Shown here piece after piece: positions 8,201 to 17,017 of a DNA stretch of 37,089 nt. Source of the stretch: a virus; IMG/VR virus record IMGVR_UViG_3300008113_000482, positions 1-37,089 of that record. One strand, written 5' to 3'. Position numbers and translations under genes: made by a program. The notes below the pieces were generated by a model, which had not been told where the DNA came from, ran no database searches, and saw nothing but the letters and a program-made list of their open reading frames with translations. Position 1 is the stretch's first letter, and every line of letters begins with the position of its first letter.

Positions 8201-10500
8201 TGAATGTAAGAGATTTAAAGTTAAAGTTTGAAGTTGATGTAGCAGAACCAAGAGTATATTTAGGCAGATTAGTTGCTGGACTTGATGGCACTTCTGTAAA
8301 AATGTCATACTCTACTGATATGTGGCAAGATCCTGTAACTGGAACTATGATGCTAAAACCACTATCTTTAACAAGTGCGTGGTCAACTACATTTACTGGT
8401 ACTGGATATGTAAGAACAGCATTATCAGGCTTCTCTTTTATTACTCCTGGAAACTTCAAACAGGTACAAATAAGAGGCGCAGGAGACTATTTTATACGTC
8501 AATACAAAGGAACAGAAGAAAGGTTTACAACAACCACTTCTTATGCTCAAAACTCGTGTTTTAACGTGTCTTTTTTCAATTCAGGTATAGACACTAACTC
8601 TGATGATGTATTCCTAAAAATAGACTTTAACTACAATCTTTCTGGCGGTACTATTATCCAGTTATTCTTCTATGGAAATGGCAAAATAGAACTATATAAA
8701 AATGGAAGAATAACAGGTATTTTAGACCGTTCTACTAACAACTTTGCGCCTGGTAATCAACTATTCTATACACAAGCATTAGCAAATAAGTTCTGCGATA
8801 TTCTTATCATTCCTTATCGCAATAGAGATTTACTTATTCATACTAACTTTGGTACTTCTGGTGTATTTTCATTTGAAGATTTAGATCCTACAAGTACAAC
8901 TAATGCGATATTACCAGCAGGACAAGTAAGTTTTAGATTTCCACAAGCAAAAGGAAGTGTACAGTTTTCTCAATGCCACTTCAAAACTGCTGGAAGTGTT
9001 ATTGGAAGTCCTGTAAAGTTTAGATATGCTCCACCTGCTACTTACACATCTTTAACATTACAAAGCAGAGTTATAACTAATGATTTTGGTCCTGCTGCTA
9101 CTGTAACTGAAACTGCTACTCTTGTTGAAGATACTGCTACTCCTGGAACATTTGTTAACTTTGTTCCTAATGGTGTAAGAAATATTGCTTATTGTAAAAT
9201 CGCAGTAAATAGTTCAAACTCTCTTTCAAATACTGCTCTTGCTTGTGGAGATGCTTGGTATGAACCTACTCCTACAACTACTAATGCTTCTCCTATTGAT
9301 ATAACTACTGCTCTTGAAGAATGTCATTTAAGCATTGGAGAAGATGGTAAAGGTTCTGGAAGTATCTTATGTAGAAGGCAAAAACTTCTTGATTTAGGTG
9401 TTGCTCAACCTGGTATTACTGGCGATAGACCTTTTAGAATGAACTTCTATAATACCGCTTCTCCTCCTCAAAGTTTAGACATTATGAGAGGTACTATGAG
9501 TGCTCCTGTTATTACTTACACAGAAGCAGATACTAAATATAAAATCAGTACTTTGGCATACGAGTTAAGAGATAGAAGTTATGATTTTGAAATATCTCAA
9601 CTAACAGATAGTATTCCTCTTGATGGTATGACTTTTACACAAGCAATAGGTAATCTTCTTGCTACTATTGGCTATACTTCTGCTGATTTCTATGTCTCAA
9701 CTAATACTTTTGTTATTCCTACAAATCCTGATGTTGCTTCTGGAACTTATAATTTAACACCAAGTAGAGAAGATACTATTGCGTCTATTCTTGAAAAAAT
9801 GAAGAGAGATTACGCAGCAACTTGGTATACAGGATGGAGACCAGACTATCTTTCAGGAACAACTTATTATTATTGGACAGACCTTGATGCTGCTCCAAAT
9901 ACACCTGTAATAACCTTATATCAGAGCATTCAAAGTGCTATTAGTCTTACAGTACCATTATCTCAACCAAACGCTCAAAATCAGGTTATTTATAGCCTTA
10001 AAAAGCAATATGAAGCACCAGAAGCAAACCATATTTATGTATGTGGTGTAGATTATCGCACAGGTAATCTTATTTACAGTTTTTATAATGATACTGCTTC
10101 TCAAACTCCTAATACAGCGCCAGCAAGTAGACCTAAAAACTGGGTTGGAAGAACAAAGGCTGCTGTTTTGATTGATCCTTCTATTACTACACAGGCAGCA
10201 GCAGATTATAGTAGAACAATCTTACAAAATAGACTTTCTACTGGTCGTACTATTATTGAGTTTGATAGCGAGTTATTACAGTATACAAATGGTAGTAATA
10301 TGGATTTTGTATGGATTGGCGATTATGTAAGAATAATGATGCCAAATGGTACAGATGTTTATGGAGAGTTTCAAATCATTTCTATTCCTGACATTACTAT
10401 TAGACAAGAAGCGACAGGACTTGCTATTAAAAAATGTACTTATAGAGCAGTAATGAAAGCTACTAATCCTGCTTGGTACGCAGAAGGTACTGTTGCGTAA
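8200..10500 (+). CDS. Large tail-tip / baseplate protein (766 aa)
   Basis: This gene directly follows the tape measure by TAATG coupling, where distal-tail and tail-hub proteins are expected. Residues ~90-270 are beta-rich and resemble a concanavalin/LamG-like sandwich (FLKIDFNYNLSGG, IQLFFYGNGKIELYKNGRI). A possible carbohydrate-binding role is inference. The region after ~400 contains hub-like segments such as DRPFRMNFYNT and TPSREDTIASILEKMKRDYA. It may combine distal tail and hub functions in one chain. No enzymatic motif is evident. Confidence 0.6.
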   Translation: MNVRDLKLKFEVDVAEPRVYLGRLVAGLDGTSVKMSYSTDMWQDPVTGTMMLKPLSLTSAWSTTFTGTGYVRTALSGFSFITPGNFKQVQIRGAGDYFIRQYKGTEERFTTTTSYAQNSCFNVSFFNSGIDTNSDDVFLKIDFNYNLSGGTIIQLFFYGNGKIELYKNGRITGILDRSTNNFAPGNQLFYTQALANKFCDILIIPYRNRDLLIHTNFGTSGVFSFEDLDPTSTTNAILPAGQVSFRFPQAKGSVQFSQCHFKTAGSVIGSPVKFRYAPPATYTSLTLQSRVITNDFGPAATVTETATLVEDTATPGTFVNFVPNGVRNIAYCKIAVNSSNSLSNTALACGDAWYEPTPTTTNASPIDITTALEECHLSIGEDGKGSGSILCRRQKLLDLGVAQPGITGDRPFRMNFYNTASPPQSLDIMRGTMSAPVITYTEADTKYKISTLAYELRDRSYDFEISQLTDSIPLDGMTFTQAIGNLLATIGYTSADFYVSTNTFVIPTNPDVASGTYNLTPSREDTIASILEKMKRDYAATWYTGWRPDYLSGTTYYYWTDLDAAPNTPVITLYQSIQSAISLTVPLSQPNAQNQVIYSLKKQYEAPEANHIYVCGVDYRTGNLIYSFYNDTASQTPNTAPASRPKNWVGRTKAAVLIDPSITTQAAADYSRTILQNRLSTGRTIIEFDSELLQYTNGSNMDFVWIGDYVRIMMPNGTDVYGEFQIISIPDITIRQEATGLAIKKCTYRAVMKATNPAWYAEGTVA

Positions 10501-13397
10501 TGCCTACGTTTATTGACCTTTCAAGAACAAGTAAGCAAGATTGTACTTTTACTTTTACTGGTTTCAATACAAAAGTACAAGATCCAACTTGGGCTGCTCC
10601 ACCTGGTGCTTATATTCAAAGTACAGGTTTTGATTTTACCGTTGGTGGTCATTATGGATGTTCAGCAAGAGTTAGAAATTGGATAGTTATTACTCAACCT
10701 GGTGGTCCTATAACACCTTGGAACTGGTATCTTTATGCTCGTGTAACTGTAAATAATGGACACGGAACATCAAATACTGGTGATATTCTTTTAGCAAGTC
10801 AAACATCTATTACACCAAGTACTTTTAGCACTATTTCATTAGGTTCTTTTGGTGGTACATTTCATTTTGAAGTGCCATCAGACATTAAATATGATGTAAC
10901 TGAAACTGCTACAACTGTATTAGATTTTCCACCATACACAACATACAAACAATATGAGCGTAGTACTGTTGGTGGAACTGCTTTATGTCAAGTTACTATA
11001 AATGGCACAACTGTTTCCGCAAGTTCAACTGTTGCTACAAGTATAGGAACAGATTATAGATTTGATTGTAATGTAACTCAATTTTATAAGAGTGGAAGTG
11101 TTTCTGGTGTTAGTTTATTAACTGTATCTGGAATGACAACAAATCTTCTTGCTATGCCATCTTATGCGCACTTAAACTTTATTAGTTCAGATTTTTATGC
11201 TACTCATACAGGAACATCTGCGGAGTTTAAGATTTTAGGTACTGATGATGCTTTTGGAGATCCACAACAATCTACTATTACATCAACAATGGCAGAAGCA
11301 CAAGAAAGAAAAATGAAACTTATAGGAAAGATTAATGCTTTTGACATTACTTATCCACAAAGTTTACAAATAAAAATAACTGGTTTTGATAATGCTGGTA
11401 CTGGTTCTCGTACTATAACTCGCACAGGTAGTTATGATGAAACTGATACATTCTTTGATTATTCTTTATCATCAACCTTAACCGCATATCCTGGTAGTTC
11501 TCCTGTAACTGTAAATACTGGTCCTGTTTATACTGTTCCAGCAAGTTTAAAAACAGAAATAATAGCATCAACTCTTACTGCTAATGGAGATGATCCAAAA
11601 TACACGAGATTACCTTTCCGTGGTTGGAACTTTCCTGGTGCTTTTATGAGTTTAGCCAATGAAACTGAAATAACTGCTGGTGGAACAACTAATACAAGAA
11701 CATTTACTGGATTAGGAGAAAACTTTAATAGTTACAGATGGCTTGAAATAGAAGTAAAAAGTAATACTGGTACTTTACAATCAGATACACTTACTCTTAC
11801 TTGTCAACCAGGTTCTGACTTAAAAACTTGGTCATTTAGTACATCTTCTGCCACTTATGAAAGAAAGAGAATAGATTTACTTATTCCTTCTAATAAAACG
11901 CTTGGAATAGATGACCAAGATGATCCATATCCAAGACTTAATGCTACTGGTTCTAATCCAGCACAAGAAAGAACTAATAAAGATTGGTATGGAGTTACAA
12001 GACTTTCTCAACTATCAATAGCAAACGCAAATATTACATTAGGAAGAGTATTTCTTGTTGCTGATACACAAACAGAACAATCTAACTTCTGCTTCTGTCC
12101 TGAATATTACATAAAATACCAATCAGATAGTGCTGGTGGAATTGTATACACTGGAAGAAGATTATGGACACAAGATACATCAGGAAGAAATGAAGAAGAG
12201 TTTGATGTATTCAAAGAAAATGGTGTTCTTACAGCTGCTTCTCAAACTATTACTAACTTTGTAGGAAGAGTTAATGCTAATCATAAAGGATGGACTGCTT
12301 CTGCTTCAACAGCATCAGGAAGTGGACGTTTATCTTATGCTAACTCTGTAACTGGTTATGCTTGTTGGTTAGGTGGTATTACATTCAAATCTGATACTGG
12401 CGGTGGTACTGTCCAAAAAGATTATTTTAATGTGTATCAACAACAAGGAGAGGCTGATACTGCTGTTCTTGCTCAAACTATTTTTGATGAGTTTATTACT
12501 AATGAACTAATACCAGATTATGGAGATCCTTTTGGTATCTGGAAAGAAAACTCTTATCCACTTATTACACTTGCTTCTTCTTCTGTATTAAGAGGTCAAA
12601 CACACGGAACTATTATTACAAGTGGAAAAACGCCAGCAAATGGAGAAGTTGTAAATCTTTTATTGACAAGTGGATTATCTAATAGAGGTTCAGGAACAAC
12701 TAATATACTTGGCAACTATTACACAGGAGCACCAAGAGCATTAAGTTTCAAAAACCACATAAATGAATATACTTCTGGCGCACAACAAAAAGCATTAAAT
12801 CCTATGTATGCTGCTAAAAGATATAGAACAAGTTTCTTTCCTTCTATTGTTATTGGTGGTTGTTTGAGTGCTGATGAAAGTCCTATTCATACACACGCTT
12901 TTTCAGAAGTAGCAAGTAATACATTGAAACTTTATCTTACTGAACAACCAACACCAACAAGTTATTACAATGTTGTTGTTCCTATTACAAATGTTTCTTG
13001 CGCAAAAATGAAATATAGCCAGAAACTTAATGAACATAGAATACTTTTCTGTGTTGCTCATACAGATGGTTCAATAAAGAAATACTATACAAATGATGAT
13101 GGAGAAAGTGTATCCGTGGCAATAACATTAGGAACAGGTAGTAGTCCAGCAGTAGCAACAGATGATAGTGGATTAGAATACTATTTTTGGAGAACATCAA
13201 CTGGAAATCTTATGAGAGCAGTTTATGATGTTCAAGGTAATGTTTTCCACGCAGCATCAGCAATAGTTTCTTCTACTTGCGAGGATAAAGGTATTGGCGC
13301 TTACGTTAGATTGAATAAAGTTATTGTTGTTTATTCTGACAGCGCATTAGGATTGAGACAACTTTCTTCTACTAATGATGGAGAAACATTCAGTTAA
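10500..13397 (+). CDS. Large tail-tip / receptor-interaction protein (965 aa)
   Basis: The chosen start is the ATG overlapping the preceding TAA (TAATG); an upstream in-frame GTG would add nine residues inside the previous gene. The product is long, beta-rich and Ser/Thr/Gly-rich, with Trp and Tyr spread through it, like a tail-tip or receptor-binding protein. The stretch around ADESPIHTHAFSEVASNTLK begins a C-terminal region with repeated blade-like strands (HRILFCVAHTDGSIKKYYTN, GLEYYFWRTSTGNLMRAVYD), suggesting a beta-propeller. It is the last large structural gene before lysis. Host receptor binding is inference. Confidence 0.6.
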   Translation: MPTFIDLSRTSKQDCTFTFTGFNTKVQDPTWAAPPGAYIQSTGFDFTVGGHYGCSARVRNWIVITQPGGPITPWNWYLYARVTVNNGHGTSNTGDILLASQTSITPSTFSTISLGSFGGTFHFEVPSDIKYDVTETATTVLDFPPYTTYKQYERSTVGGTALCQVTINGTTVSASSTVATSIGTDYRFDCNVTQFYKSGSVSGVSLLTVSGMTTNLLAMPSYAHLNFISSDFYATHTGTSAEFKILGTDDAFGDPQQSTITSTMAEAQERKMKLIGKINAFDITYPQSLQIKITGFDNAGTGSRTITRTGSYDETDTFFDYSLSSTLTAYPGSSPVTVNTGPVYTVPASLKTEIIASTLTANGDDPKYTRLPFRGWNFPGAFMSLANETEITAGGTTNTRTFTGLGENFNSYRWLEIEVKSNTGTLQSDTLTLTCQPGSDLKTWSFSTSSATYERKRIDLLIPSNKTLGIDDQDDPYPRLNATGSNPAQERTNKDWYGVTRLSQLSIANANITLGRVFLVADTQTEQSNFCFCPEYYIKYQSDSAGGIVYTGRRLWTQDTSGRNEEEFDVFKENGVLTAASQTITNFVGRVNANHKGWTASASTASGSGRLSYANSVTGYACWLGGITFKSDTGGGTVQKDYFNVYQQQGEADTAVLAQTIFDEFITNELIPDYGDPFGIWKENSYPLITLASSSVLRGQTHGTIITSGKTPANGEVVNLLLTSGLSNRGSGTTNILGNYYTGAPRALSFKNHINEYTSGAQQKALNPMYAAKRYRTSFFPSIVIGGCLSADESPIHTHAFSEVASNTLKLYLTEQPTPTSYYNVVVPITNVSCAKMKYSQKLNEHRILFCVAHTDGSIKKYYTNDDGESVSVAITLGTGSSPAVATDDSGLEYYFWRTSTGNLMRAVYDVQGNVFHAASAIVSSTCEDKGIGAYVRLNKVIVVYSDSALGLRQLSSTNDGETFS

Positions 13398-13403
13398 AAA
13401 AGG

Positions 13404-13441
13404 AAAGAGGTCATAGATGAACGATAATCTACAACCTCTTT
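13404..13441 (+). promoter_or_regulatory. Hairpin enclosing a ribosome binding site
   Basis: AAAGAGGT (13404-13411) pairs with ACCTCTTT (13434-13441), and an inner TAGAT/ATCTA stem forms across a symmetric CA/CA internal loop. No T-run follows, so it is not a typical terminator. The left arm is the ribosome site of the small ORF starting at 13417, so translation of that ORF could be masked. Confidence 0.5.
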
Positions 13442-13500
13442 ATGAAAGGAATAAAGAACTGAACCAAACCTATATATATTATACCATTATTTCCAAATAA
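13417..13500 (+). CDS. Possible 27-aa peptide
   Basis: This short ORF begins 5 nt after GAGGT and encodes MNDNLQPLYERNKELNQTYI plus seven residues. It fills the gap between the last tail gene and the lysin gene. The ribosome site is good, but it and the start lie inside a hairpin that pairs with codons 6-9. It could be a regulatory leader for the lysin. No family is recognised, and the ORF may be accidental. Confidence 0.3.
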   Translation: MNDNLQPLYERNKELNQTYIYYTIISK

Positions 13501-13530
13501 TATTCCTTCAAAAAAAAATGAGAATAAGAA

Positions 13531-14052
13531 ATGAAAAAAGAAATAGCAATCAGAGCAGCAGACGAGGCTTTGTTAAATGTTGGCGTAGGAGAAATAGGAA
13601 AAGACAACCACGGACCAGCAATAAAAACTTATCTTCAAACAGTGGGACTTGATGAAGGTTATGCTTGGTGCGCTGCTTTTATTAAGTTTAGATATATGAA
13701 CGCAGCACAAGATTTAGATGAAGAACTTTCTGAAAGCTTCCTAAAACTTTCTGGTTATACTCCTGATTGGAAAAACTACGCACAAACTCATAATATTTGG
13801 ATACCTATGTCAACAGCAAAGAAAAATCCAGCACTTGTTAAAAAAGGCTATGTTGCTTTTTACTATTCAGAAAGCAAAGGCAGGATTTATCATTGCGGTA
13901 TTGTAATAAGTAGTAATAAAGATGGCTTCGTCTGTGTTGAAGGAAATACATCTCCTGGTAAAAATGTTGAAGCAAATGGAGATGGTGTTTATAGAAAAAA
14001 TCGCTCTTGGAATATGTTAGGTTCAGAAGGCGGTTTTATGATGACATATTAA
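13531..14052 (+). CDS. Endolysin-like CHAP/amidase-type hydrolase
   Basis: This 173-residue protein has the fold signature of CHAP-like cysteine hydrolases. The candidate nucleophile Cys47 is in GYAWCAAFIKF, the general base His121 in RIYHCGIVISS, and the polar partner Glu137/Asn139 in CVEGNTSPG. Such enzymes cut peptidoglycan peptide bonds. There is no separate cell-wall-binding domain and no signal peptide, so export would need a holin; holin-like genes are at 32590-33100. It follows the tail genes and precedes two small genes and the late terminator, a usual lysis position. Confidence 0.75.
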   Translation: MKKEIAIRAADEALLNVGVGEIGKDNHGPAIKTYLQTVGLDEGYAWCAAFIKFRYMNAAQDLDEELSESFLKLSGYTPDWKNYAQTHNIWIPMSTAKKNPALVKKGYVAFYYSESKGRIYHCGIVISSNKDGFVCVEGNTSPGKNVEANGDGVYRKNRSWNMLGSEGGFMMTY

Positions 14053-14062
14053 GGAAAAAATA

Positions 14063-14299
14063 ATGAGTATTTTTAGTAAGATTTTGAAGAAAGCAGTTGG
14101 TATGCCAGAAGTAGATTTAAATAACTTACCTATTGGAACACAACTTGTAAATGAACTAATAAAAAATGGAATAAAAGAAGCATTTAAGCCATTATCTGAT
14201 AGCGATATGAAAATACTTGATAAAGCAATACAAGTAGAAATGTACCATAGAAAAACAAAAGCAGGAATAGGTGTAGCATATGATACTAAACTTGATTAG
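14063..14299 (+). CDS. Small hypothetical protein (78 aa)
   Basis: Starts 10 nt after the lysin stop with a good AAGGA site. The protein is helical with a basic N-terminus (MSIFSKILKKAVGM) and no clear membrane segment. It lies in the lysis end of the late operon, but no family is recognised. Its end overlaps the next ORF by 20 bases. Confidence 0.6.
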   Translation: MSIFSKILKKAVGMPEVDLNNLPIGTQLVNELIKNGIKEAFKPLSDSDMKILDKAIQVEMYHRKTKAGIGVAYDTKLD

Positions 14300-14468
14300 T
14301 TTTTTAGTTTTACTACAAAATCCTTTATCAAATCAAACAAAAACAATAAACTTACAAAAACCAACATTGGTAGTAGAAAAAATAACATTACAAAAAATCG
14401 ACCAAGTTGATTTGCATCGTTTAGCATACATTTTACGATTAGACCAGTTTACAAGATACAAGAGATAA
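14280..14468 (+). CDS. Small hypothetical protein with hydrophobic N-terminus (62 aa)
   Basis: The N-terminus MILNLISFLVLLQN is hydrophobic and could be a signal or membrane anchor. A Thr/Gln/Lys-rich segment and a helical basic end follow. An overlapping small membrane-anchored gene next to a lysin suggests a spanin or lysis accessory protein, but no lipobox or spanin pattern is clear. The start overlaps the preceding gene. It is the last gene before the terminator hairpins. Confidence 0.45.
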   Translation: MILNLISFLVLLQNPLSNQTKTINLQKPTLVVEKITLQKIDQVDLHRLAYILRLDQFTRYKR

Positions 14469-14472
14469 AAGA

Positions 14473-14502
14473 ATATCCTACAAGAATAAACTTGTAGGAT
14501 AT
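14473..14502 (+). terminator. Perfect 12-bp stem-loop after late operon
   Basis: ATATCCTACAAG pairs with CTTGTAGGATAT around an AATAAA loop. It starts four bases after the last late gene. The T-rich stretch comes only ~25 nt later, so it may act as a 3'-end protector or as part of a double terminator with the next hairpin. Confidence 0.55.
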
Positions 14503-14554
14503 AGCTCTCATTCTAAAATAAACCTGGGCTTTTTATTTTATATATTCTTTATAC

Positions 14555-14591
14555 AATAAAGCCATCGATTTCGATGGCTTTATTTCTTTTT
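14555..14591 (+). terminator. Rho-independent terminator of the late operon
   Basis: AATAAAGCCATCGA (14555-14568) pairs perfectly with TCGATGGCTTTATT (14571-14584) around two T, followed by TCTTTTT. It sits between the rightward late genes and the leftward genes that end at 14781. Confidence 0.85.
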
Positions 14592-14665
14592 AAGGTCATC
14601 GTATTGCTCATTTTAATCATTCCGGTAGAAATACCAGTCAGTTCCTGTCTGCTGTCTTGACCTTA
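14591..14665. other. Possible structured RNA element
   Basis: TAAGGTCA (14591-14598) and TGACCTTA (14658-14665) close a 75-nt segment. Inside are GGTA-GAAA-TACC (a GAAA tetraloop) and CAG-T-CAG/CTGCTG with one bulged base. No protein gene covers it. Strand and role are unknown. The rest of 14469-14780 holds terminator hairpins and AT-rich sequence with nothing else recognised. Confidence 0.35.
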
Positions 14666-14780
14666 CAATATATTATACAATATTGCTATTCAACATTCCT
14701 TCTTCTTTTGCTAATATAATCTGAAAATAACATACCAAAATAAAAAGAACAAAAACACATTTGAAAAACATATAAATAAA

Positions 14781-15146
14781 TCATTTCTTACAACACTTCC
14801 TAACGTAATGACCTTTATCTATTACTATTTCAAGTTCTTCTATTGCTTTTAGCGCTGTTTCATATTTTTCTTTATATAACAATAATTCTTTATTTAAACC
14901 TTCTATTCTTTTAGCCTGTACTTTTTCGCAATATTCAAGAAGATTTATTTTATTAGATAGTTCTTTGTTTTTATTAACAAGTTCAAGATTATTACATTGT
15001 AAGTTCAATAAAACATTTTTATATTGTGTTTCAGATAAATATTCTCTTACACGCTCATCTCTATTACCACTCAAAATATGTTGAGCAAAAACTATTCTTG
15101 CGCCTTGTTCTGTCAACTCTGCTATTACTTCTTCTTTACTTTTCAT
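14781..15146 (-). CDS. Coiled-coil hypothetical protein (121 aa)
   Basis: From residue ~38 to 110 the protein is a long heptad-like helix rich in Leu, Glu, Lys and Asn (ELVNKNKELSNKINLLEY and similar), ending YVRKCCKK. A GAGG site precedes the ATG. It is the last gene of the leftward accessory operon, after a 29-residue membrane ORF. No known function can be assigned; an oligomeric or scaffold role is a guess. Confidence 0.6.
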   Translation of the reverse strand: MKSKEEVIAELTEQGARIVFAQHILSGNRDERVREYLSETQYKNVLLNLQCNNLELVNKNKELSNKINLLEYCEKVQAKRIEGLNKELLLYKEKYETALKAIEELEIVIDKGHYVRKCCKK

Positions 15147-15149
15147 CTT

Positions 15150-15239
15150 TTACCTCGCTATTATTACAAAACCAGATACATATATACTAACCAAAAATAA
15201 GGCTAAAAATAATACAATATCAAGCATTCTTTTCTTCAT
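15150..15239 (-). CDS. Small membrane peptide (29 aa)
   Basis: The ATG overlaps the stop of the upstream leftward gene (TAATG), and the ORF ends four bases before the next gene's ATG. The product begins MKKRML, then a hydrophobic run IVLFLALFLVSIYVSGFVII, and ends AR. It looks like a single-pass membrane peptide with a cytoplasmic basic end. The tight TAATG coupling argues that it is real. Its role is unknown; small phage membrane peptides can affect lysis or host functions. Confidence 0.5.
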   Translation of the reverse strand: MKKRMLDIVLFLALFLVSIYVSGFVIIAR

Positions 15240-15508
15240 TATAGTTTTCTCATTTGCCTACATATTAAATCCGCTAAAATGCTTTCTGGAATAAAACTAT
15301 CATCTACCATTTGTCTCTCAATAAGAAAAGTAAGAACATTTCCACCACTTCTAATAACACAAACATATGCTGTCATTTCATTATGTATGCCAAGTTTAAA
15401 TGTAACTACTTCATTACTGTAAATGCTATTATCATCAGTTTTTTCTTCTGCTTTCAACCAAATATCGCAAAACATCTTGATATCTGTAAATGTAATATAA
15501 TCAATCAT
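15239..15508 (-). CDS. Hypothetical protein (89 aa)
   Basis: The start overlaps the end of the methyltransferase gene by eight bases, with AAGGCAG as the ribosome site, so the two are probably co-translated. The sequence is mixed alpha/beta with a central strand pair (MTAYVCVIRSGGNVLTFLIE). No recognised family. It could be a partner of the methyltransferase, but only position supports this. Confidence 0.55.
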   Translation of the reverse strand: MIDYITFTDIKMFCDIWLKAEEKTDDNSIYSNEVVTFKLGIHNEMTAYVCVIRSGGNVLTFLIERQMVDDSFIPESILADLICRQMRKL

Positions 15509-16754
15509 TTTTCTGCCTTAAAATGTGCTCTATTCTTGCTTTTGATATCTCTATGTAACTTTCATCCATATCAATACCAATATAGTTAAATCCTTCAAGA
15601 ATAGCAGCTTTTCCTGTACTTCCAGAGCCATTGAAAGGATCTAATACAGTTCCACCTTCTGGACATACCATTCTTACTAAATATCTCATTAGTTCAGTTG
15701 GTTTTACTGTTGGATGATGATTTTTAGCTACACTCTTATTTCTTTGATAAGCTGTTTCATTCAAAGCTTCTCTACCATCAGAACTATATTGCTTCTCTTC
15801 TAAACTTTCACATCCTTCATTACGGTCTTTTTTATTAGCCTTCGCACAATAAAAGAAACGAGCAGCAGAACCTTCATCTCCATATGTTTCTGACAAAGGA
15901 TGATTTACATCAAACTTGCCATATATACCATTAGGACTTTCATCTGTATGTCTATTATGTTTTGATGTCATTTTTCCACTTTTAGTATTAGGAAATAAAC
16001 TTACAACTTCTTCTGAACCATCGTGTATTACATTTGCTGGAAATCTACCATCTGTATTAGCATCTTCTGTTCTAATATTATTTCTTATTTTTCCAACAGT
16101 AGTATCAGTAGAATAATCGCCAACAGGAAACTTTGTCTTATCATCGCAAGGTACTCTACAAGCATCAATATTTATAGCACCTGTACCATAAGAAATAACA
16201 TTTTCAGCAACTGTACCTTTAAATGGTTTTCTACACATTACAATAGGCTCATATGCTGGTTTTAATGCTGTTCCATAACCAGAATATTTTTTACCTAAAT
16301 CTGTCTTACCAACATAATCATCAACCTTATTTCCAGTAAGTTTATTCTTCTCTTTAACATCTGATGCTTGATATGTAGAAGCAGTAGGAATAGCACGTCC
16401 TCTATTACTATGACCAAAATGCTTATCAATACCTAAACCAACATTATGACTTTTAGGAAAACCACTTCCATAAATCCACATCAAACAATCTCTTACTTCA
16501 AAACCAGCATCTTCAATAGCACAAACCATTCTATGATAAGTACGAGTAGCTGAAAAAGATAATAAATAACCACCAGGCTTCAAAACTCTTAAACATTCAT
16601 TCCACATTTCTATATTATGAGAGATACCAGTCTTATCAAAACTCTTATTCATAAAACCAATCTCATATGGCGGATCTGTAACAATACAATCAATACTATT
16701 ACTACTCATTTCTTTCATCTTTTCAATACAATCGCCTAATACTAATCTATACAT
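15501..16754 (-). CDS. DNA methyltransferase, beta class (N6-adenine or N4-cytosine)
   Basis: A 417-residue protein with the catalytic motif IV near the N-terminus (VTDPPYEIG, DPPY at 27-30) and the S-adenosylmethionine site near the C-terminus (LDPFNGSGSTG, 371-381, then YIGIDMDE). DPPY before FxGxG defines the beta class. The ~300 residues between hold the target recognition part. The DPPY form favours adenine-N6. No restriction endonuclease partner lies beside it, so it probably protects phage DNA or marks it for replication or packaging. GAGGA precedes the ATG. Confidence 0.9.
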   Translation of the reverse strand: MYRLVLGDCIEKMKEMSSNSIDCIVTDPPYEIGFMNKSFDKTGISHNIEMWNECLRVLKPGGYLLSFSATRTYHRMVCAIEDAGFEVRDCLMWIYGSGFPKSHNVGLGIDKHFGHSNRGRAIPTASTYQASDVKEKNKLTGNKVDDYVGKTDLGKKYSGYGTALKPAYEPIVMCRKPFKGTVAENVISYGTGAINIDACRVPCDDKTKFPVGDYSTDTTVGKIRNNIRTEDANTDGRFPANVIHDGSEEVVSLFPNTKSGKMTSKHNRHTDESPNGIYGKFDVNHPLSETYGDEGSAARFFYCAKANKKDRNEGCESLEEKQYSSDGREALNETAYQRNKSVAKNHHPTVKPTELMRYLVRMVCPEGGTVLDPFNGSGSTGKAAILEGFNYIGIDMDESYIEISKARIEHILRQKND

Positions 16755-16801
16755 ATATTCCTCTTTTTCAGCCTAAAAAACCTATAAATAAGCCACTTTT
16801 A

Positions 16802-17017
16802 TTAGATTACTTTGTCAACACTATCAAAGCAACAATAATATACATTTACTATGCCTTTATCAATCAATCCTCTAATAAACTCTGGTATTCCTGCTTCTCC
16901 TACTAACTCCATAAACTCATCAACATTTAACTGATCGTGCTCTTCATTATGTAAGTTCAAATATATTCTCATAGTAGGAAATAATCTTGCTTCTACTTTT
17001 TCTTCTTCATTACTCAT
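16802..17017 (-). CDS. Hypothetical acidic protein (71 aa)
   Basis: The start overlaps the end of the nuclease gene upstream by eight bases. The product is acidic at the N-terminus, helical in the middle (VDEFMELVGEAGIPEFIRGL) and ends with a strand (IVNVYYCCFD). It has no known domain. Its coupling to the VRR-NUC gene may indicate a linked function. Confidence 0.5.
   Translation of the reverse strand: MSNEEEKVEARLFPTMRIYLNLHNEEHDQLNVDEFMELVGEAGIPEFIRGLIDKGIVNVYYCCFDSVDKVI

Noticed and set aside
14592-14664. A 73-nt segment closed by a 7-bp stem, the size of a tRNA
   Set aside because: No T-arm TTC pattern, no D-arm and no anticodon stem on either strand.
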